Below are positions 21,270 through 32,530 of a stretch of DNA of 64,000 nucleotides, one piece after another. Source of the stretch: Lentibacillus sp. CBA3610. GTDB lineage: Bacteria > Bacillota > Bacilli > Bacillales > Amphibacillaceae. The DNA is taken from NCBI RefSeq assembly GCF_013373365.1, contig NZ_CP035925.1, positions 2,604,001 to 2,668,000 on the forward strand. The letters are read 5' to 3'. Numbering within the stretch: the first letter of the stretch is position 1; every line of letters starts with the position of its first letter. Both the position numbers and the translations under genes were made by a program. The notes under the pieces were generated by a model that saw only the letters and a list, made by a program, of their open reading frames with translations, was not told the DNA's origin and did no database searches.

Positions 21270-24143
21270 TCACTCCCACGCTTCCAGCAGGTTATCGGCA
21301 TGTGTCATCAGCGCATCAGCTGCATCCGCAGAAATTGTACCTTCAGCCTCCTGATAATCCAACAATTGCTTAAAGCTGTTCATATGCTTAACTGCCTTGT
21401 CCATGTCGCCCGATTCCTCGTAATGGCCTACAGTGTTCAAATGGGTTTGCAGCAAGCGCGCCGTTTCTTCATCCTCGATTTCACCTTCGTCTGCAAAACG
21501 ATCAACCAGCTCTTTCATGCCGTCAATGCTGGAAGGTTCGGCATCACCCAGAAATCCTCTTACCTCATCTTCACCTTCAATCTGAATCGTAACGGTCGGA
21601 CGGTCATCGGTTATCCCGGTCTCATTCTCATCAATGATAACCGAGAATGTCCGCTCGTCATCATCATTCAGGAGGCCACGGCCTGTAAAGCTTGTCCAGC
21701 CGTCTGCCGTTTGAGTTTTTCCAAATCCTGTCGCTTCAAAATCCAGATCGGCTTCTTCGTCCTGAACAGTGAATGACCCATCAGCCTCCACATCTTCTTC
21801 ACCTTGCTGGAGGGAAAATGCGATTTCTGCTCCTGTTGCTGAATTCGGTTCATCCATGTCGTAGAGCGCTCCCGCATTTTCGATGTCAACCGCTTCCGTT
21901 GTCATCGGGCGGGTCGGCATATTGGCATCACGCTTCAGTGCCTTACCAGCTTGTACACCTGTTAGTTCGGCATTTTCCATTGCAAATTCACCATTGACCA
22001 AAACATGCTCAATGCCGTCTGCATATTGTTTCGGATCGTCAAATGTCGCGTTGTCAATAACGGTATCCGGATCAAAAATCGTAATATCCGCGGTCATCCC
22101 TTCAGCAATAAATCCGCGATCTGTTATGCCGATCGTGCTTGCCGGCAATCCTGTCATTTTTTGGACCATGGTTTCCCAATCCAAAAGCCCTTCTTCTCTT
22201 ACATAATTGCCGAGCGCACGCGGCTGTGTGCCATATCGCCTTGGATGGGTACTGCTTGATGTCGTTGCACCGCCATCAGATGCAATGGACGTTGTCGGGT
22301 TGTTAAGAATTCGTTCAAAATCATCTTCATGGCCAAAGTTATAAATCGACCTTAAGCTTCCCTCTGTTTCCAGAATCCGCATCGTTGTTTCACCTGCTGT
22401 CAGTTCTTCTTGCTCTTCTTCTTCTTGCGGCTCAGGGATATCCGCTGTCATGCTCCACTCTTGGGGTTCTTCACTTTCATCATTCCAGAGACGTGCCATG
22501 AGCTGACCATCTTCAACCCGCACTCTTAAGGAATGCCAGTCGGTTGTCATATCAGCATCGACACTGCCGTAATTGGTGGAGCTTCCGTCCTCTCTGCCAT
22601 ATAAGGTCAGTTCATCATTTCCAAGGTGCAACTCGATGCCATATCCATTTACTGGGAAAGAACTGCCCGAGCTGAAGTCATCAGCCTGCAGCCAGAACCG
22701 GATTCGCTGGTTGTTTCCGACATCACTGACTTTAAAGCTCATGTACGCTTCACTGTTATTTTCCAATTCATCCATGACAGGCGTTGTTTTGCCATAAGCG
22801 CTGGCATTACCTTGCATGCGTTCATCGATTTCAACTTTTCCGACATTGTCTTCCACGTTGTAGTTCACCGCATCAGATGGATAGGAAAACAGCTGTTCAA
22901 AGGAATCGGATTCCCATTCCCCGCTGTCAGTGAAATCGTAATCAAAAGCGGTATTGCCTTCTGAATCCTGAACATTTATTTCATCAATATCAAACGTGAT
23001 GTCACTGTCATAATCAAAGTTGAGGAAACCTAAAAGCGCCTGTCCATCCCTGGTATAGTTGAAACCCTCATCCATGTAGTCAGCAAGGGTCATTTGTCTG
23101 GTAGGAAAGTACACATCTTCCGGTCCTTCCACCCGGCTATGCATAATGTCTTCAATTTCCGCTTCAATCTGCGGACGGAGCTCTGGATCAGCGAAACGTT
23201 CGAGCATCGCATCCCATCCGCCATCCTCTACCCATGGGGGCACAATTGCCGTCAAGCCAGTCTGACTGCGGAGATATGGATAAACATCCGCTGTCGCATA
23301 AGTCCCGCGGTCATTTGCTTCTTCAATCAGACCAACCGTTTCGTCGGATTTTCCCCAATTATCCGGTCCCATCACCTTCATATGCGTGATATGCGGAACA
23401 AGACCCGCTTCTTCGCCGATTTCAATTGTTTCAGCTGTTGCATCTACTACGTCATTATTCTCATTGCGGATATGATGCTGAAAATAGGTCCGCCAATCAT
23501 CGGCTGCACTGACGACATCAATGACTTCCTCTGTCGTCGCATAATACGCGGGCCGATAGAACAACCCGGCGGAAACACCAAAAGCACCATCTTCCATGCC
23601 TTCAGTGATCAGCCCCTGCATCTCACTGATTTCGTCTTCCGTTGCGCGCCGGTCTTCTTCACCGACGACTTCTTCCCAGACGGAATTGAATCCAATATGG
23701 GCACCGATGTTGATGCCTAAACCTTCTTCCTCAAGGTCAAAACGCTCCTGGAGGTCTGTCGGGCCGCCGCCATCAACATTTAAAATTTCTGTTGTGACAC
23801 CTTGCGTCAGGGAGCTTTGTGCTTCCTGAAGCGCTGACGTTGATGCGTGGCTGTGAATTTCAATAAAACCTGGCGTTACAAACTGGCCATCCGCATCCAC
23901 TTCTTTTTCTGCTGCAGCATTTTCCAGATCGCCAATTTTGGCAATAACGCCATTTCGCAAGCCGATATCTGCATCATATTGCGGCTGACCGGATCCATCG
24001 ATAATTGTGCCATTCCTGATAATCGTGTCATAAACCGCTTCCTCCTGTGCCTGCACAGTATTTCCAACGGACGCCTGTGAAAATGTTCCGATCAGCAGTA
24101 CAAAAACCGCTGCCATCATCGTCAATTGACGCAATTTAAACAT
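21270..24143 (-). CDS. Secreted D-aminoacylase-like amidohydrolase with embedded jelly-roll and FIMAH
   Basis: Predicted to deacylate N-acyl-D-amino acids or related D-configured amides outside the cell. The ATG at 24143 has AAGGAGGGA seven bases upstream; longer starts only read a REP copy. 957 residues: signal peptide about 1-32, amidohydrolase with His97-x-His99 (EIHSHA), His251/His254 (HITHMK), and Asp623 in SDGG, followed by HPRRYGTQPRALG. The usual Cys ligand position (GNCG in known enzymes) reads NVDGGG here. About 200 residues (364-568) of jelly-roll interrupt the catalytic barrel, with strand order circularly permuted relative to the copies in GGT and M14. A beta-rich segment (about 760-870) and FIMAH close the protein. 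Confidence 0.87.
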   Translation of the reverse strand: MFKLRQLTMMAAVFVLLIGTFSQASVGNTVQAQEEAVYDTIIRNGTIIDGSGQPQYDADIGLRNGVIAKIGDLENAAAEKEVDADGQFVTPGFIEIHSHASTSALQEAQSSLTQGVTTEILNVDGGGPTDLQERFDLEEEGLGINIGAHIGFNSVWEEVVGEEDRRATEDEISEMQGLITEGMEDGAFGVSAGLFYRPAYYATTEEVIDVVSAADDWRTYFQHHIRNENNDVVDATAETIEIGEEAGLVPHITHMKVMGPDNWGKSDETVGLIEEANDRGTYATADVYPYLRSQTGLTAIVPPWVEDGGWDAMLERFADPELRPQIEAEIEDIMHSRVEGPEDVYFPTRQMTLADYMDEGFNYTRDGQALLGFLNFDYDSDITFDIDEINVQDSEGNTAFDYDFTDSGEWESDSFEQLFSYPSDAVNYNVEDNVGKVEIDERMQGNASAYGKTTPVMDELENNSEAYMSFKVSDVGNNQRIRFWLQADDFSSGSSFPVNGYGIELHLGNDELTLYGREDGSSTNYGSVDADMTTDWHSLRVRVEDGQLMARLWNDESEEPQEWSMTADIPEPQEEEEQEELTAGETTMRILETEGSLRSIYNFGHEDDFERILNNPTTSIASDGGATTSSSTHPRRYGTQPRALGNYVREEGLLDWETMVQKMTGLPASTIGITDRGFIAEGMTADITIFDPDTVIDNATFDDPKQYADGIEHVLVNGEFAMENAELTGVQAGKALKRDANMPTRPMTTEAVDIENAGALYDMDEPNSATGAEIAFSLQQGEEDVEADGSFTVQDEEADLDFEATGFGKTQTADGWTSFTGRGLLNDDDERTFSVIIDENETGITDDRPTVTIQIEGEDEVRGFLGDAEPSSIDGMKELVDRFADEGEIEDEETARLLQTHLNTVGHYEESGDMDKAVKHMNSFKQLLDYQEAEGTISADAADALMTHADNLLEAWE

Positions 24144-24160
24144 AATCATCCCTCCTTGTT

Positions 24161-24213
24161 GGGGGTCTGTCCCCCGTTGCGCTAAAGCGTTAATGTGGTG
24201 AGGGACAGACCCC
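24161..24213. repeat. REP palindrome, copy 5
   Basis: GGGGGTCTGTCCCCC left arm, core GCGCTAAAGCGTTAAT, right arm GTGGTGAGGGACAGACCCC. It abuts the TGA stop of the second GGT and precedes the ribosome binding site of the D-aminoacylase gene. Confidence 0.9.
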
Positions 24214-26219
24214 TCACTCCCATTCATCCATCAGATCATCAGACGCTGCCGTCAACTCCTCATAAGCTTCTTCTGAAATCAAATCATTCGCCACTTGATG
24301 GTCAAGCAGCGTGTTAAATCCATTCAGATGCTTAACGGCTTTATCCATGGATCCTGAGCTTTCATAATGAGCCAGCACTGCCAAATGGGCGTCAGCATGC
24401 CGTTTTGCGTTCGCATCATTAAATTCGCCGTCATCTTCCAATTCATCAGCGAGATACTGCAGATATGCAACCGTCGATGCTTCAGGTGGCAAATCATCAG
24501 CTGTAATGCCGATTGCTTTGCCTTCTCTGGTTGAATCAGCGGCACCAAAGTACGCTCCGCTTTCGGAATCAATCACTAAACTGTTGACGTTGCCGATTTC
24601 ACCTGCTGACGCTTGCCATTCATGCCCCATTGCTGCCAGCTCTTCCCGTACGTCTGACGGGATGCCGGACTCCCAGCTGATACTTGGATAAGAACTGCTG
24701 AAAATCCGCGGTTCTTCAATCGCATCCTTAAGCTCCATATCATAACCGATCACATTGACAATCGTCTGCATGACGGACGTAATAATGGTAGTACCGCCCG
24801 GTGAGCCGACTGTCATGAACGGTTCACCGTCCTGTAAAACAATCGTTGGTGTCATGCTGCTTAACGGCCGCTTGTTCGGCTCAACTTGATTCGCGCCGCC
24901 TGGCACACATCAAAGTCGGTCAGTTCATTATTCAGCATATCGCAATCTTACCGATATCCGTATCGATTCTGCGATACTTGCTCATCGTTGTGGTGTATGA
25001 GACGAGATTGCCTTCGTTATCGGCAACGGGTAAAATGTTGTCGTCTCACATTGTTTTGTCGCCGGCCTTTTCACTGATCTTCAGAGGCTCACCTTCTGAA
25101 TATCCCATGGGTTACCCGGTTCGACATCATCATTTGCCTGCTCCGGATCAAATTAGCCAAACCCTTTCATCCAATATAGTCGGGATGAGCAGTCCTTCAG
25201 CTGGCACATCACAATTCCGGATCACCCATATAGGGCGCCTCTGTCCGCATAGGCAAGGTGCATCGCTTCGGCCATATGGTGGTTATTTGTCAGGCTGACG
25301 GATATCATGTTGTGTCAGGTCCATCTCTTCAAACACTCCAGCATCTGCAGCATGGTCAGACCACCGGACTTGGCGGGGCCATTGATGCATATCATAACCT
25401 CCTATTACTCACCCCATACCGGTTCTTCGTAGGTGACTTCATAATTGCTCAAATCTTCCGGTGTCATGCTGCTGTCACGCTTTCGACTCCTCGACAGAGC
25501 TTCGCCGATTTCACGTTGTAATACGTCGTTGCCATGGCTTCGGCAATCAGGGCTGTACGTCTTAGCCAAATCTTCTGCACGAGCAGATCGCCTTCTTCCC
25601 GGCGTTCGCCATCAGGCAGGAAACGTTCTTTTGCCGCGGTATTTGACAATTTTTCCGCGTTACTGGCATCGCGTCGGCAGGACTCGATTGACTTCAACGC
25701 CTTCTTCGCCATTTCGATGGAAGGTTCCAACAGCTTGTCATTGAGCGGGTGCCCATTGATCAAGAGCGGTTTTCAAGCCTTTCAGCCGTCCCGGTACAAC
25801 AACTGATTTGCCGCTTCGGACCCGTTTCCTGAGGCATCGGGTCACCGTCTTCGTCTAAAAACATATCAGGTGTTTTGCACATTCGGGGCCGCTCCCTGCT
25901 GTTATGGACGACACATCTTCCGTTCGGCGTCATAGTACATCAAAAACCGCCACCACCGATACGGACATCATCGTTCATTAACATTCAAGGCAAACTGATC
26001 GCTACAGCCGCCATCAATCGCCATTGCCGCCATTTTTCAGCACATCTGCCCCGACTTCAGATGCCAATGGATGGGCACTTACCACCATGCCATAATCGCC
26101 TCTGCCGTCTGTTCATCCTTTATGCCTGTGCACTGGCAGTGAGTCCGGCCGGCATACGATGTGAAGCAGAAGAATCAGTGACATGAAAATTGACCAGCCC
26201 ATGCGAATCTTTGTGTCAC
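24214..26219 (-). pseudogene. Second gamma-glutamyltranspeptidase with FIMAH, decayed
   Basis: A C-terminal block (24214-24906) reads cleanly: the GGT small-subunit end, with SSMTPTIVLQDGEPF and VGSPGGTTIITSVMQ, followed by FIMAH ending DLMDEWE. Upstream to about 26219 the large subunit is recognisable only in pieces across frames: VLKNGG near 26040, a GGGGF-like region near 25940, and LLEPSIEMAKKALKSIE at 25690-25735. Many stops and shifts intervene, including around the catalytic Thr near 24990-25060. A GAAAGGAG site near 26235 marks the old start. This copy seems to lack the inserted jelly-roll of the intact GGT. The C-terminal block has no start of its own. Confidence 0.82.
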
Positions 26220-26257
26220 AATAAAAAAACTCCTTTCTTCTTGAGGATCTTTCTTTT

Positions 26258-26310
26258 AGTGTCTGTCCCCCATCACTTTAATGCGTTAATGTGATGAGGG
26301 ACAGACCCCG
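26258..26310. repeat. REP palindrome, copy 6
   Basis: GTCTGTCCCCCATCAC, core TTTAATGCGTTAAT, GTGATGAGGGACAGACCCC. It lies 14 nt beyond the stop of the tasA-like pseudogene. Confidence 0.88.
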
Positions 26311-26323
26311 CAATTATTCTCTT

Positions 26324-26897
26324 TCACCCGGCTTGCTGTGCATTAAATGTCATTCCAGTTCCACGAATCACCTGAAATTGGTTCTGGTCTCGCCGTTTTA
26401 TCGACAAAATTGAACTGGACAACTAAATCATCGAAGCGATCCGGCTCCAGACCGTCTTCAAGCAGCGGATCAAAACATGTTCATTCACCGCTTCAGGTGA
26501 CATGTCCTCCAATTCTGCCAATGTTGTTTTGATATCACTTCATCCATTTGTCCGCGTTGTTACAAAATTCGACCTCAATTATGCTCCTCCAAAGTCACCC
26601 GTGTGTTGTCACCTCTGCATCGATGACGTTCATAATTTGTTTCAGGAGTACTTTGGTCGATTGCGACTGATCCGTTATTCTGCAGTTCAAAATCGCGGGT
26701 CATCGAATCTCCTGGCTGAATGTGTCAACATCAATCACCTGCGTCGGTTCACCGGCCAAATCAAGCGTACCGGCCGGCAAACGTATTGTTCGTAGCCTCG
26801 CTGTCGCTGAAAATAGGCATTACGTCCCTCCTCCAATCAGGGATAAACCGAGTGCCGCCGACATCACGCCCATGCCTAATTGCTTTTTAATCCCCAT
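26324..26897 (-). pseudogene. TasA/camelysin-like protein, decayed second copy
   Basis: The start region is clear: AGGAGGCGTTTTA then ATG and MGIKKQLGMGVMSAALGLSL, matching the intact gene at 43370-43957. The frame breaks at the GGGTYAYF motif, where GGGACGTAATGCC replaces the in-frame sequence. Further shifts follow, although fragments such as PGDSMTRDFEL-like and FNAQQ sequences remain alignable to the end. The upstream DNA (TGCCGCATAGAATGGGT near 26953) also matches that upstream of the intact tasA, so this is a segmental duplicate gone dead. Confidence 0.8.
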
Positions 26898-27674
26898 TAA
26901 AACGCCTCCTCTAAAGATTTTCCCTGGCAAGCAGGTGAATTTATTTTTGATGCCGCATAGAATGGGTGTCTATGACATTTCAAACGTGTTCGTTCAGATT
27001 CTGTTTTCACTAGGGGGACAAAGGGTCAGACCCCTTGTCCCACAACCATCATCGGGCTAATAGAAATCATGGTTGCGTTTTTCATAGTTCTGGAAATAGC
27101 TATCGTTGATGACACGGCAGAAAAAGTACAAATACCCCTGTCCTGCATTTAAACACCTTTCGTGAGTTGCGGAATAACAATGAATGAAACTGATAATTGC
27201 GGTATCTTATGATATTGCCATGATGCGGGAATCCTGCTAAATTTTTATAGGCTGATATAATTAGTAAATTTTTTGTGGAATCATAGAGTTCTCAGGAGAG
27301 GTTAATGGATCATGGATTCACGTATTGTCTGTCACTTCCTGTTGATGTATGAATCACCCGACGACAAAATTGGGGTTGAAGTGCCAATATTTTTCTAATA
27401 ATTGAAATCTTATAATAGACTATCAAGTTATCATGCTGCCGTCTATATAACTTAAGATTCACTTTCCATATTTCTATAATTTTCCTGTCATTTACTAGTA
27501 CTTTTAAGGGGGTCTGTCCACTGCTTTAACGCTTTAGCGTGGTAGGGGCAGACCCCGCCGCAAAATCTTCCCCAAATCTTTGACGCGCGTCAAATTATCT
27601 TTCCTTGCGCATGTCTTATTATAAGTCAGAGGAAAACAAAACTCGCAAATAAATAACAAAGGAGACGATGCGTG
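26898..27674. other. Intergenic region with two palindromes and a duplicated upstream element
   Basis: No gene in about 780 bp. It holds an interrupted palindrome (GGGACAAAGGG / CCCCTTGTCCC, 27014-27041), a block at 27411-27506 resembling the region upstream of the NagZ gene (47575-47676), a REP at 27508-27557, and the leader of the P-type ATPase pseudogene. Confidence 0.6.
27508..27557. repeat. REP palindrome, copy 7
   Basis: GGGGGTCTGTCCACTGCTT, core AACGCTTTAGC, GTGGTAGGGGCAGACCCC; slightly eroded. Confidence 0.8.
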
Positions 27675-29544
27675 ATGTTTATTCAATGGATTCATAGTAC
27701 CAAAAGCCAATCACATTTATTCGGGAGCTTTATTGATTCTCGCACTTATCCAAATTTCGCGGGCTATTATGACGTTACGTCAGGGGATTTAGTTCATTGC
27801 TACGATAATTGCCGGTGTGCCAATTTTCCTTAAAGCGTATCAGGCCTGCACGCATGAAAGCTTTCAGTATTGAATTATTTGGTAACAATCGCCGTCATCG
27901 GGCGCTGTTTATCGGTGATATGTCGAGTCTTCCGTTGTGACGTTTCTGTTCTTTATTTCGGGATTATCTGGAAGCACGCACCTGCAAAAAACCGTTCGTC
28001 GTTTAAAAAAGAACTTGTTGACATGGCACCACAGGAAGCAACGGTGATCCGCGATAGCGATACGGAAACAATTCCGGTAGAAGAAAGTTGCTGAAGGCGA
28101 CCGCATTATCAATCCGTTCCGGCGGCAAGTGCCCGTCGACGGCAGTATTATATCTGGCCAGGCATCCTTGAACGAAGCAGCTGTCACCAGCGAGTCGGTC
28201 CCGCAGCGAAAGCCAAGATGATAAGTTTCAGCGGAACCGTTCTTGATAATGGTTATATTGAAGTTGTCGCCAGAAAGTCGGCCAATGATACAACATTTGC
28301 CAAAATCATCGAGCTGGTTGAAGAAGCTCAGGATTCCCAAATCAAAAACACAAAAATTCCTGGATAAATTCGCAAACATCTATACACCGGCCATGTTGTT
28401 CTGTCAGTGCTCGTTACCTGTGACGCATGACTTGCACTTAAGCGATTACCCTTCCTGGTTGTCGCCTGCCTGTGCTCTTGTCATCGGTGCCCAGTATCAA
28501 ACGTCGCCCGGTATTGGTAACGGGCGCGAAAATGGGGTGCTCGTTAAAGGCGGCGAGTTATGGACAATTTCTCCAAAAGTCGATACCCTTGTATTTTGAT
28601 AAAACCGGTACAACTGACGAAAGGGAGACCGGAAGTGACCAACATTCAAACCTTTAACGGCTATAAGGAAAATGCCTTGTTACAACTGGTGGCTAAAGCA
28701 GAAAGATATCCGAAACCACCATTTGGGCCAAAACGATTGTGAAAAGAGCTGAAGCGCGAAATCTTTTCGCTGGATCAGGACCGGAGACAGCGACGTCATC
28801 AAAGGAAATGGGATTAAAACAACACTCGCAGGCCATGCATAGCCATAGGCAACGGAAATTGATGAAAACAGAAAAGGCATCCATTCTGAAGAGTCGAAGC
28901 TTATCAACAGACGTGAAAAGCAGGCAACACGCCATTTCGCAGCAGTCGACCGGCAAGGTCGCCGGTATCTTTCTCATCGCAGACCAAATCAGGGGAAATG
29001 CAGCAGAATCCCTGGCAGAAATGAGGGAAAATGGCATCAAAGAAAATCGTCAATGCTCACCGGCGACAAACAACACACGGCAAGAACTCGTTGCTGGAAA
29101 AGCTGGGCATTGATGACGTTCATGCGGGAATTACTGCCGGGAAGACAAAAGTACCTTGGTCAAACAATAAAGAAGCCGGCACACAAGTTGCTTATGGCAG
29201 GCGACGGCATCAATGAACCCAGCAAATCGCAACGGCAGATAATCGGGCTGGCAATGGGGAGAAGGAAGGCGGAAACAGACATTTCGATGGGAAACGCAGA
29301 TGTGTCTTATGGCCGATAAATTATCGCAATTCTCGCATGCGTACGCGCTATCAAAGCAACCATTCGAAAACATGAAACAAACACCTTCCTGGCAGTCGGA
29401 AATCGTCTTTGTCCTTCTTGCAGGTGTACTCGGCGGCATCATCACCTGGCATCCCGGCATGTTTCATCCATGAAGCAAGCGTCCTGCTCGTCATTTCTGA
29501 AACGCCATGCGACTGATCGCTTCAATCATAAAATATGAGCATAG
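27675..29544 (+). pseudogene. Heavy-metal-translocating P-type ATPase, multiply frameshifted
   Basis: Starts MFIQWIHSTKSQSHLFG behind AAAGGAGACG. Fragments in changing frames show the hallmarks of a P1B ATPase: an actuator region (GQASLNEAAVT near 28150), TTFAKIIELVEEAQDSQIK (28280-28350), a damaged CPC-type membrane motif near 28465, a DKTGT phosphorylation site near 28600 and a GDGIN hinge near 29200. At least eight frame changes make it inactive. The metal cannot be assigned. The neighbouring Dps pseudogene recalls the PerR-controlled ATPase/Dps gene sets of B. subtilis, but that is only context. Confidence 0.75.
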
Positions 29545-29592
29545 GGGGGTCTGTCCCCCAACACGCTAAAGTAGTAAAGCAATGAGGACGCC
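29543..29592. repeat. REP palindrome, copy 8 (eroded)
   Basis: GGGGGGTCTGTCCCCCAAC left arm followed by a degraded core and right arm; adjacent to the end of the ATPase pseudogene. Confidence 0.65.
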
Positions 29593-29682
29593 TCACAAAA
29601 AAGCCTCGGAAATTGACTGGGTCAAGGAATCGATATCTTTTAGAATATTAATGAAAATAGACATAGAAAGGAGAGATTCAAT

Positions 29683-30172
29683 ATGGCAACCGAACATGCA
29701 CATCACCATGCAACAGCAGCATTTATGACGAATCAATTGTAAGCAAATTTAGGACTGTAATGTCAAGCTTCATCAGTATCACTGGCACGTACAAGGGCCG
29801 CATTTCTTCACACTTCATGCGAAATTTGAAGAGCTGTACAACGAAGCAAACCAATATTTCGATGCGTTTGCTGAACGATTAATCGCCCTTGGTGAAAAAC
29901 CTTATTCGACATTAGGCGAATTCATCGAGCATTCTTTCATCCAGGGAAACGTATACGATGAAAAAATACCAGCCGAAAAAATGGTCGAAAATCTAGTAGA
30001 AGATTACCGGACAATCCGCGATGTAACCGTGAAAGGCATCGAACTGGCCGATCAGGAAGAAGACCCTGTCACCGAAGACATGCTGACAGAATATAAGGCA
30101 AGCATCGACGCCAACATTTGGATGCTCCAAGCTTATCTTGGAAAAGACCCACACGAAGGCGAGGAAGAATAA
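29683..30172 (+). pseudogene. Dps-family ferritin-like protein, frameshifted
   Basis: Behind AAAGGAGAGATTCAAT, MATEHAHHHATAAFMTNQL runs into a stop at about 29740. After shifts near 29740-29775 the frame resumes with KLHQYHWHVQGPHFFTLHAKFEELYN, typical of the Dps ferroxidase region, and continues to GKDPHEGEEE at 30172. Two one-base changes would restore a protein of about 160 residues, so this could be a recent pseudogene or a sequencing error. Dps binds DNA and oxidises iron to protect against peroxide. Confidence 0.8.
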
Positions 30173-30177
30173 ATTAG

Positions 30178-30229
30178 GCGGGGACTGTCCTAACACTTAA
30201 CGCAGTAGCGTAACGGGGGACAGACCCCT
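30178..30229. repeat. REP palindrome, copy 9
   Basis: GGCGGGGACTGTCCTAACACT, core TAACGCAGTAGCGTAA, CGGGGGACAGACCCC; it starts about 6 nt after the Dps stop. Confidence 0.75.
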
Positions 30230-30347
30230 ACTCAAATCACTACTTTCGACTAGTTTCCTCTTTCTATTCAGAAAGTTAGTACAAATTCTCTTCCTATTTT
30301 CTGCTAGACACTAACTATAATCACAACTAATAGATTAGGAGGGATTT

Positions 30348-32484
30348 TTGTTGAAAAGTGGCAGCAAATTTTTACCGATTATGCTGATGTTTTTTGTGGC
30401 AGGTGCTTTGACCTGGCCGTCATTTGCAGATGCCAGTACAGAAGGCGATTCTGCATTGGATGCTACTGGCCACCAGCTTGAAACGGTGTGACAGAAACCA
30501 ATCTATTCAATATGAGGATGCGATCAGAAAACCATCTATGTCGAAATCGTCATTAGACAGCGATAACGACGGTGAACGTGATCATATCGCAGTAGACATT
30601 ATTCGTCCTCAGGAAACAGAAGGCGACCTGGAAGTGCCTGTCATAATGGATGCAAGCCCTTATTATGAAAGTCTTGGACGTGGAAATGAATCCGAGATTA
30701 AGGACCCTGACGGTGATGGCAACAATGAGAAATTCCCGCTATTCTACGATAACTATTTTGTCCCGAGGGGTTATGCCGTCGTGCTGGTCGATATGGTTGG
30801 CACCAATAATTCCGACAGCTGTCCGACAACTGGAGGCTATGAAGAAACGGAAAGTGCCAAAACGGTTGTTGAGTGGCTGAATGGTAAAGGAACTGCCTGG
30901 AATGAAGATGGTGAAGAAATCGAAGCTGACTGGACGACAGGTAAAACCGGGATGATTGGGAAATCGTATGATGGAACCATTGCCAATGGGGTTGCCGCTA
31001 CTGGTGTTGAAGGTCTGGAAACCATTGTGCCAATCGGTGCCATCAGCAGCTGGTATGATTATTACCGCTATGACGGCATTCCATTTTATCCGAATGGACC
31101 GAGTGGTTTGGCCGAAACAGTCGTCAGCAGTGACAGTATTGAAGAATGCGCACCTGTCAGGGATGAAGTCAGAGCAGGGGCTGACGACGAGACTGGTGAT
31201 TACAATGACTTTTGGGACGAGCGTAATTTTGTGAAAGACGCTGATAATGTCAATGCCAGTGTTTTCGTTATCCATGGATTGAATGATTATAATGTCAAAG
31301 CCAATCATTTTTCCAATTGGTGGGAAAAACTTGCCCAAAATGATGTGCCGCGGAAACTATGGCTGACACAGACTGGTCATGTCGATCCGTTTGATTTCAA
31401 TCGGGCGGAATGGGTAGACACGCTTCATAAATGGTTTGACTATGGCTGCTGATATCGACAATGGGCATTATGATGAGCCGAGGTTGACATCGAGCGTTCA
31501 GCCGATGAATGGGAACTATTCATCCTGGCCATTGAAGATTCCAAATCTGTTGAAGTAAACCTTGGGTCCGGCGACAGAAGAATTGCCTGGAACAATGGCA
31601 CCGCCTGTCAAAGAGAAATTTCAGTCAAACGTTCACAGACAATCCGCAGACAGAACAGGAAATGGTGGAAGATAAATTTACGGCAAAAGATGATCGATTA
31701 ATGTTTTTGTCTCCTGAATTAAAAAGAAGATATGACATTAAGCGGTGTCCCTGAAATTGATATTCGAGCGACAGTGGTATGGAGAGGGATACAAACTGAC
31801 AGCCTTAATTGTCGATTTATGGATCAGATGAACGCGTGACCATCGAGACCAGGGTGGAGGCATTCGTACACTGGATACTGAATCGTGCTGGGGTGAAAGC
31901 ACCGATGTGGACGACGGCTGTTATAAAGAAACAGAAAGACGACGCACACAGCACCTTACGAAATTGTCACCACGGCTGGATGGATGCCAAATTGGAAAGG
32001 ATAGGACAGACGATATTTCTGACGCCTGGAAAAACTATCGTTTCCAGTGGGTACGCTTCCGAGGGACTATGTTTTCAAAGAAGGCCATCGTATTGGTATT
32101 GTGATTGCAGGCAGCGATGACACTGGGCTCATGACGGATGAACCCGGGCAACGTTTAACGTTGATTTGAACCAAAGTCATGTGAACTGCCTTGTCGGCGG
32201 CAAAAAGGCTTTTGAAGCAATGGGGGCTTCCGTATATACAGAATCTTATTGACGAGCTGAAGGATGATGGCGCGTTCAATGACGAAGATGCAGCCCGCCA
32301 CGTTGAACAACATTTAACGGCTCTCGCGCAATACAAAACTCAGCTTCGATGGATAAAGCGATAAAAACATCTTAATAATTAAAACGCTGCTTGAACACCA
32401 GAAGAACCAGGAATTGATTTCAGAAGCAGCTTACAACCAGTTAACATCTGCATCTGATAGATTACTGGAGATTGGTAGTTTATG
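30348..32484 (+). pseudogene. Secreted S15 (X-Pro dipeptidyl-peptidase-like) hydrolase with FIMAH, frameshifted
   Basis: A TTG start at 30348 follows AGGAGGGATTT and encodes a signal peptide (SKFLPIMLMFFVAGALTWP). Shifts near 30480-30520 precede a clean block (30540-31440) with alpha/beta-hydrolase features: GKSYDGT nucleophile elbow, HGLNDYNVK (acid) and TQTGHVDPFD (His). From 31440 the C-terminal jelly-roll is broken in several frames, and a degraded FIMAH (ELKDDGAFNDEDAARHVEQH) sits at 32240-32480. It is the only FIMAH gene on the plus strand. One or two repairs could restore the catalytic block, but the 3' half is heavily eroded. Confidence 0.82.
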
Positions 32485-32487
32485 TAT

Positions 32488-32530
32488 GAGGGTCTGTCCC
32501 CAACGCAAGCGTTAACGTTGGACAGACCCA
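32488..32530. repeat. REP palindrome, copy 10 (short)
   Basis: GAGGGTCTGTCCCCAACGC, core AAGCGTTAACG, TTGGACAGACCC; just beyond the S15 pseudogene. Confidence 0.7.

Noticed and set aside
24846-26795. Numerous + strand open frames of 60-150 codons
   Set aside because: They are shadows opposite the decayed GGT and tasA-like genes, whose motifs are readable on the minus strand.
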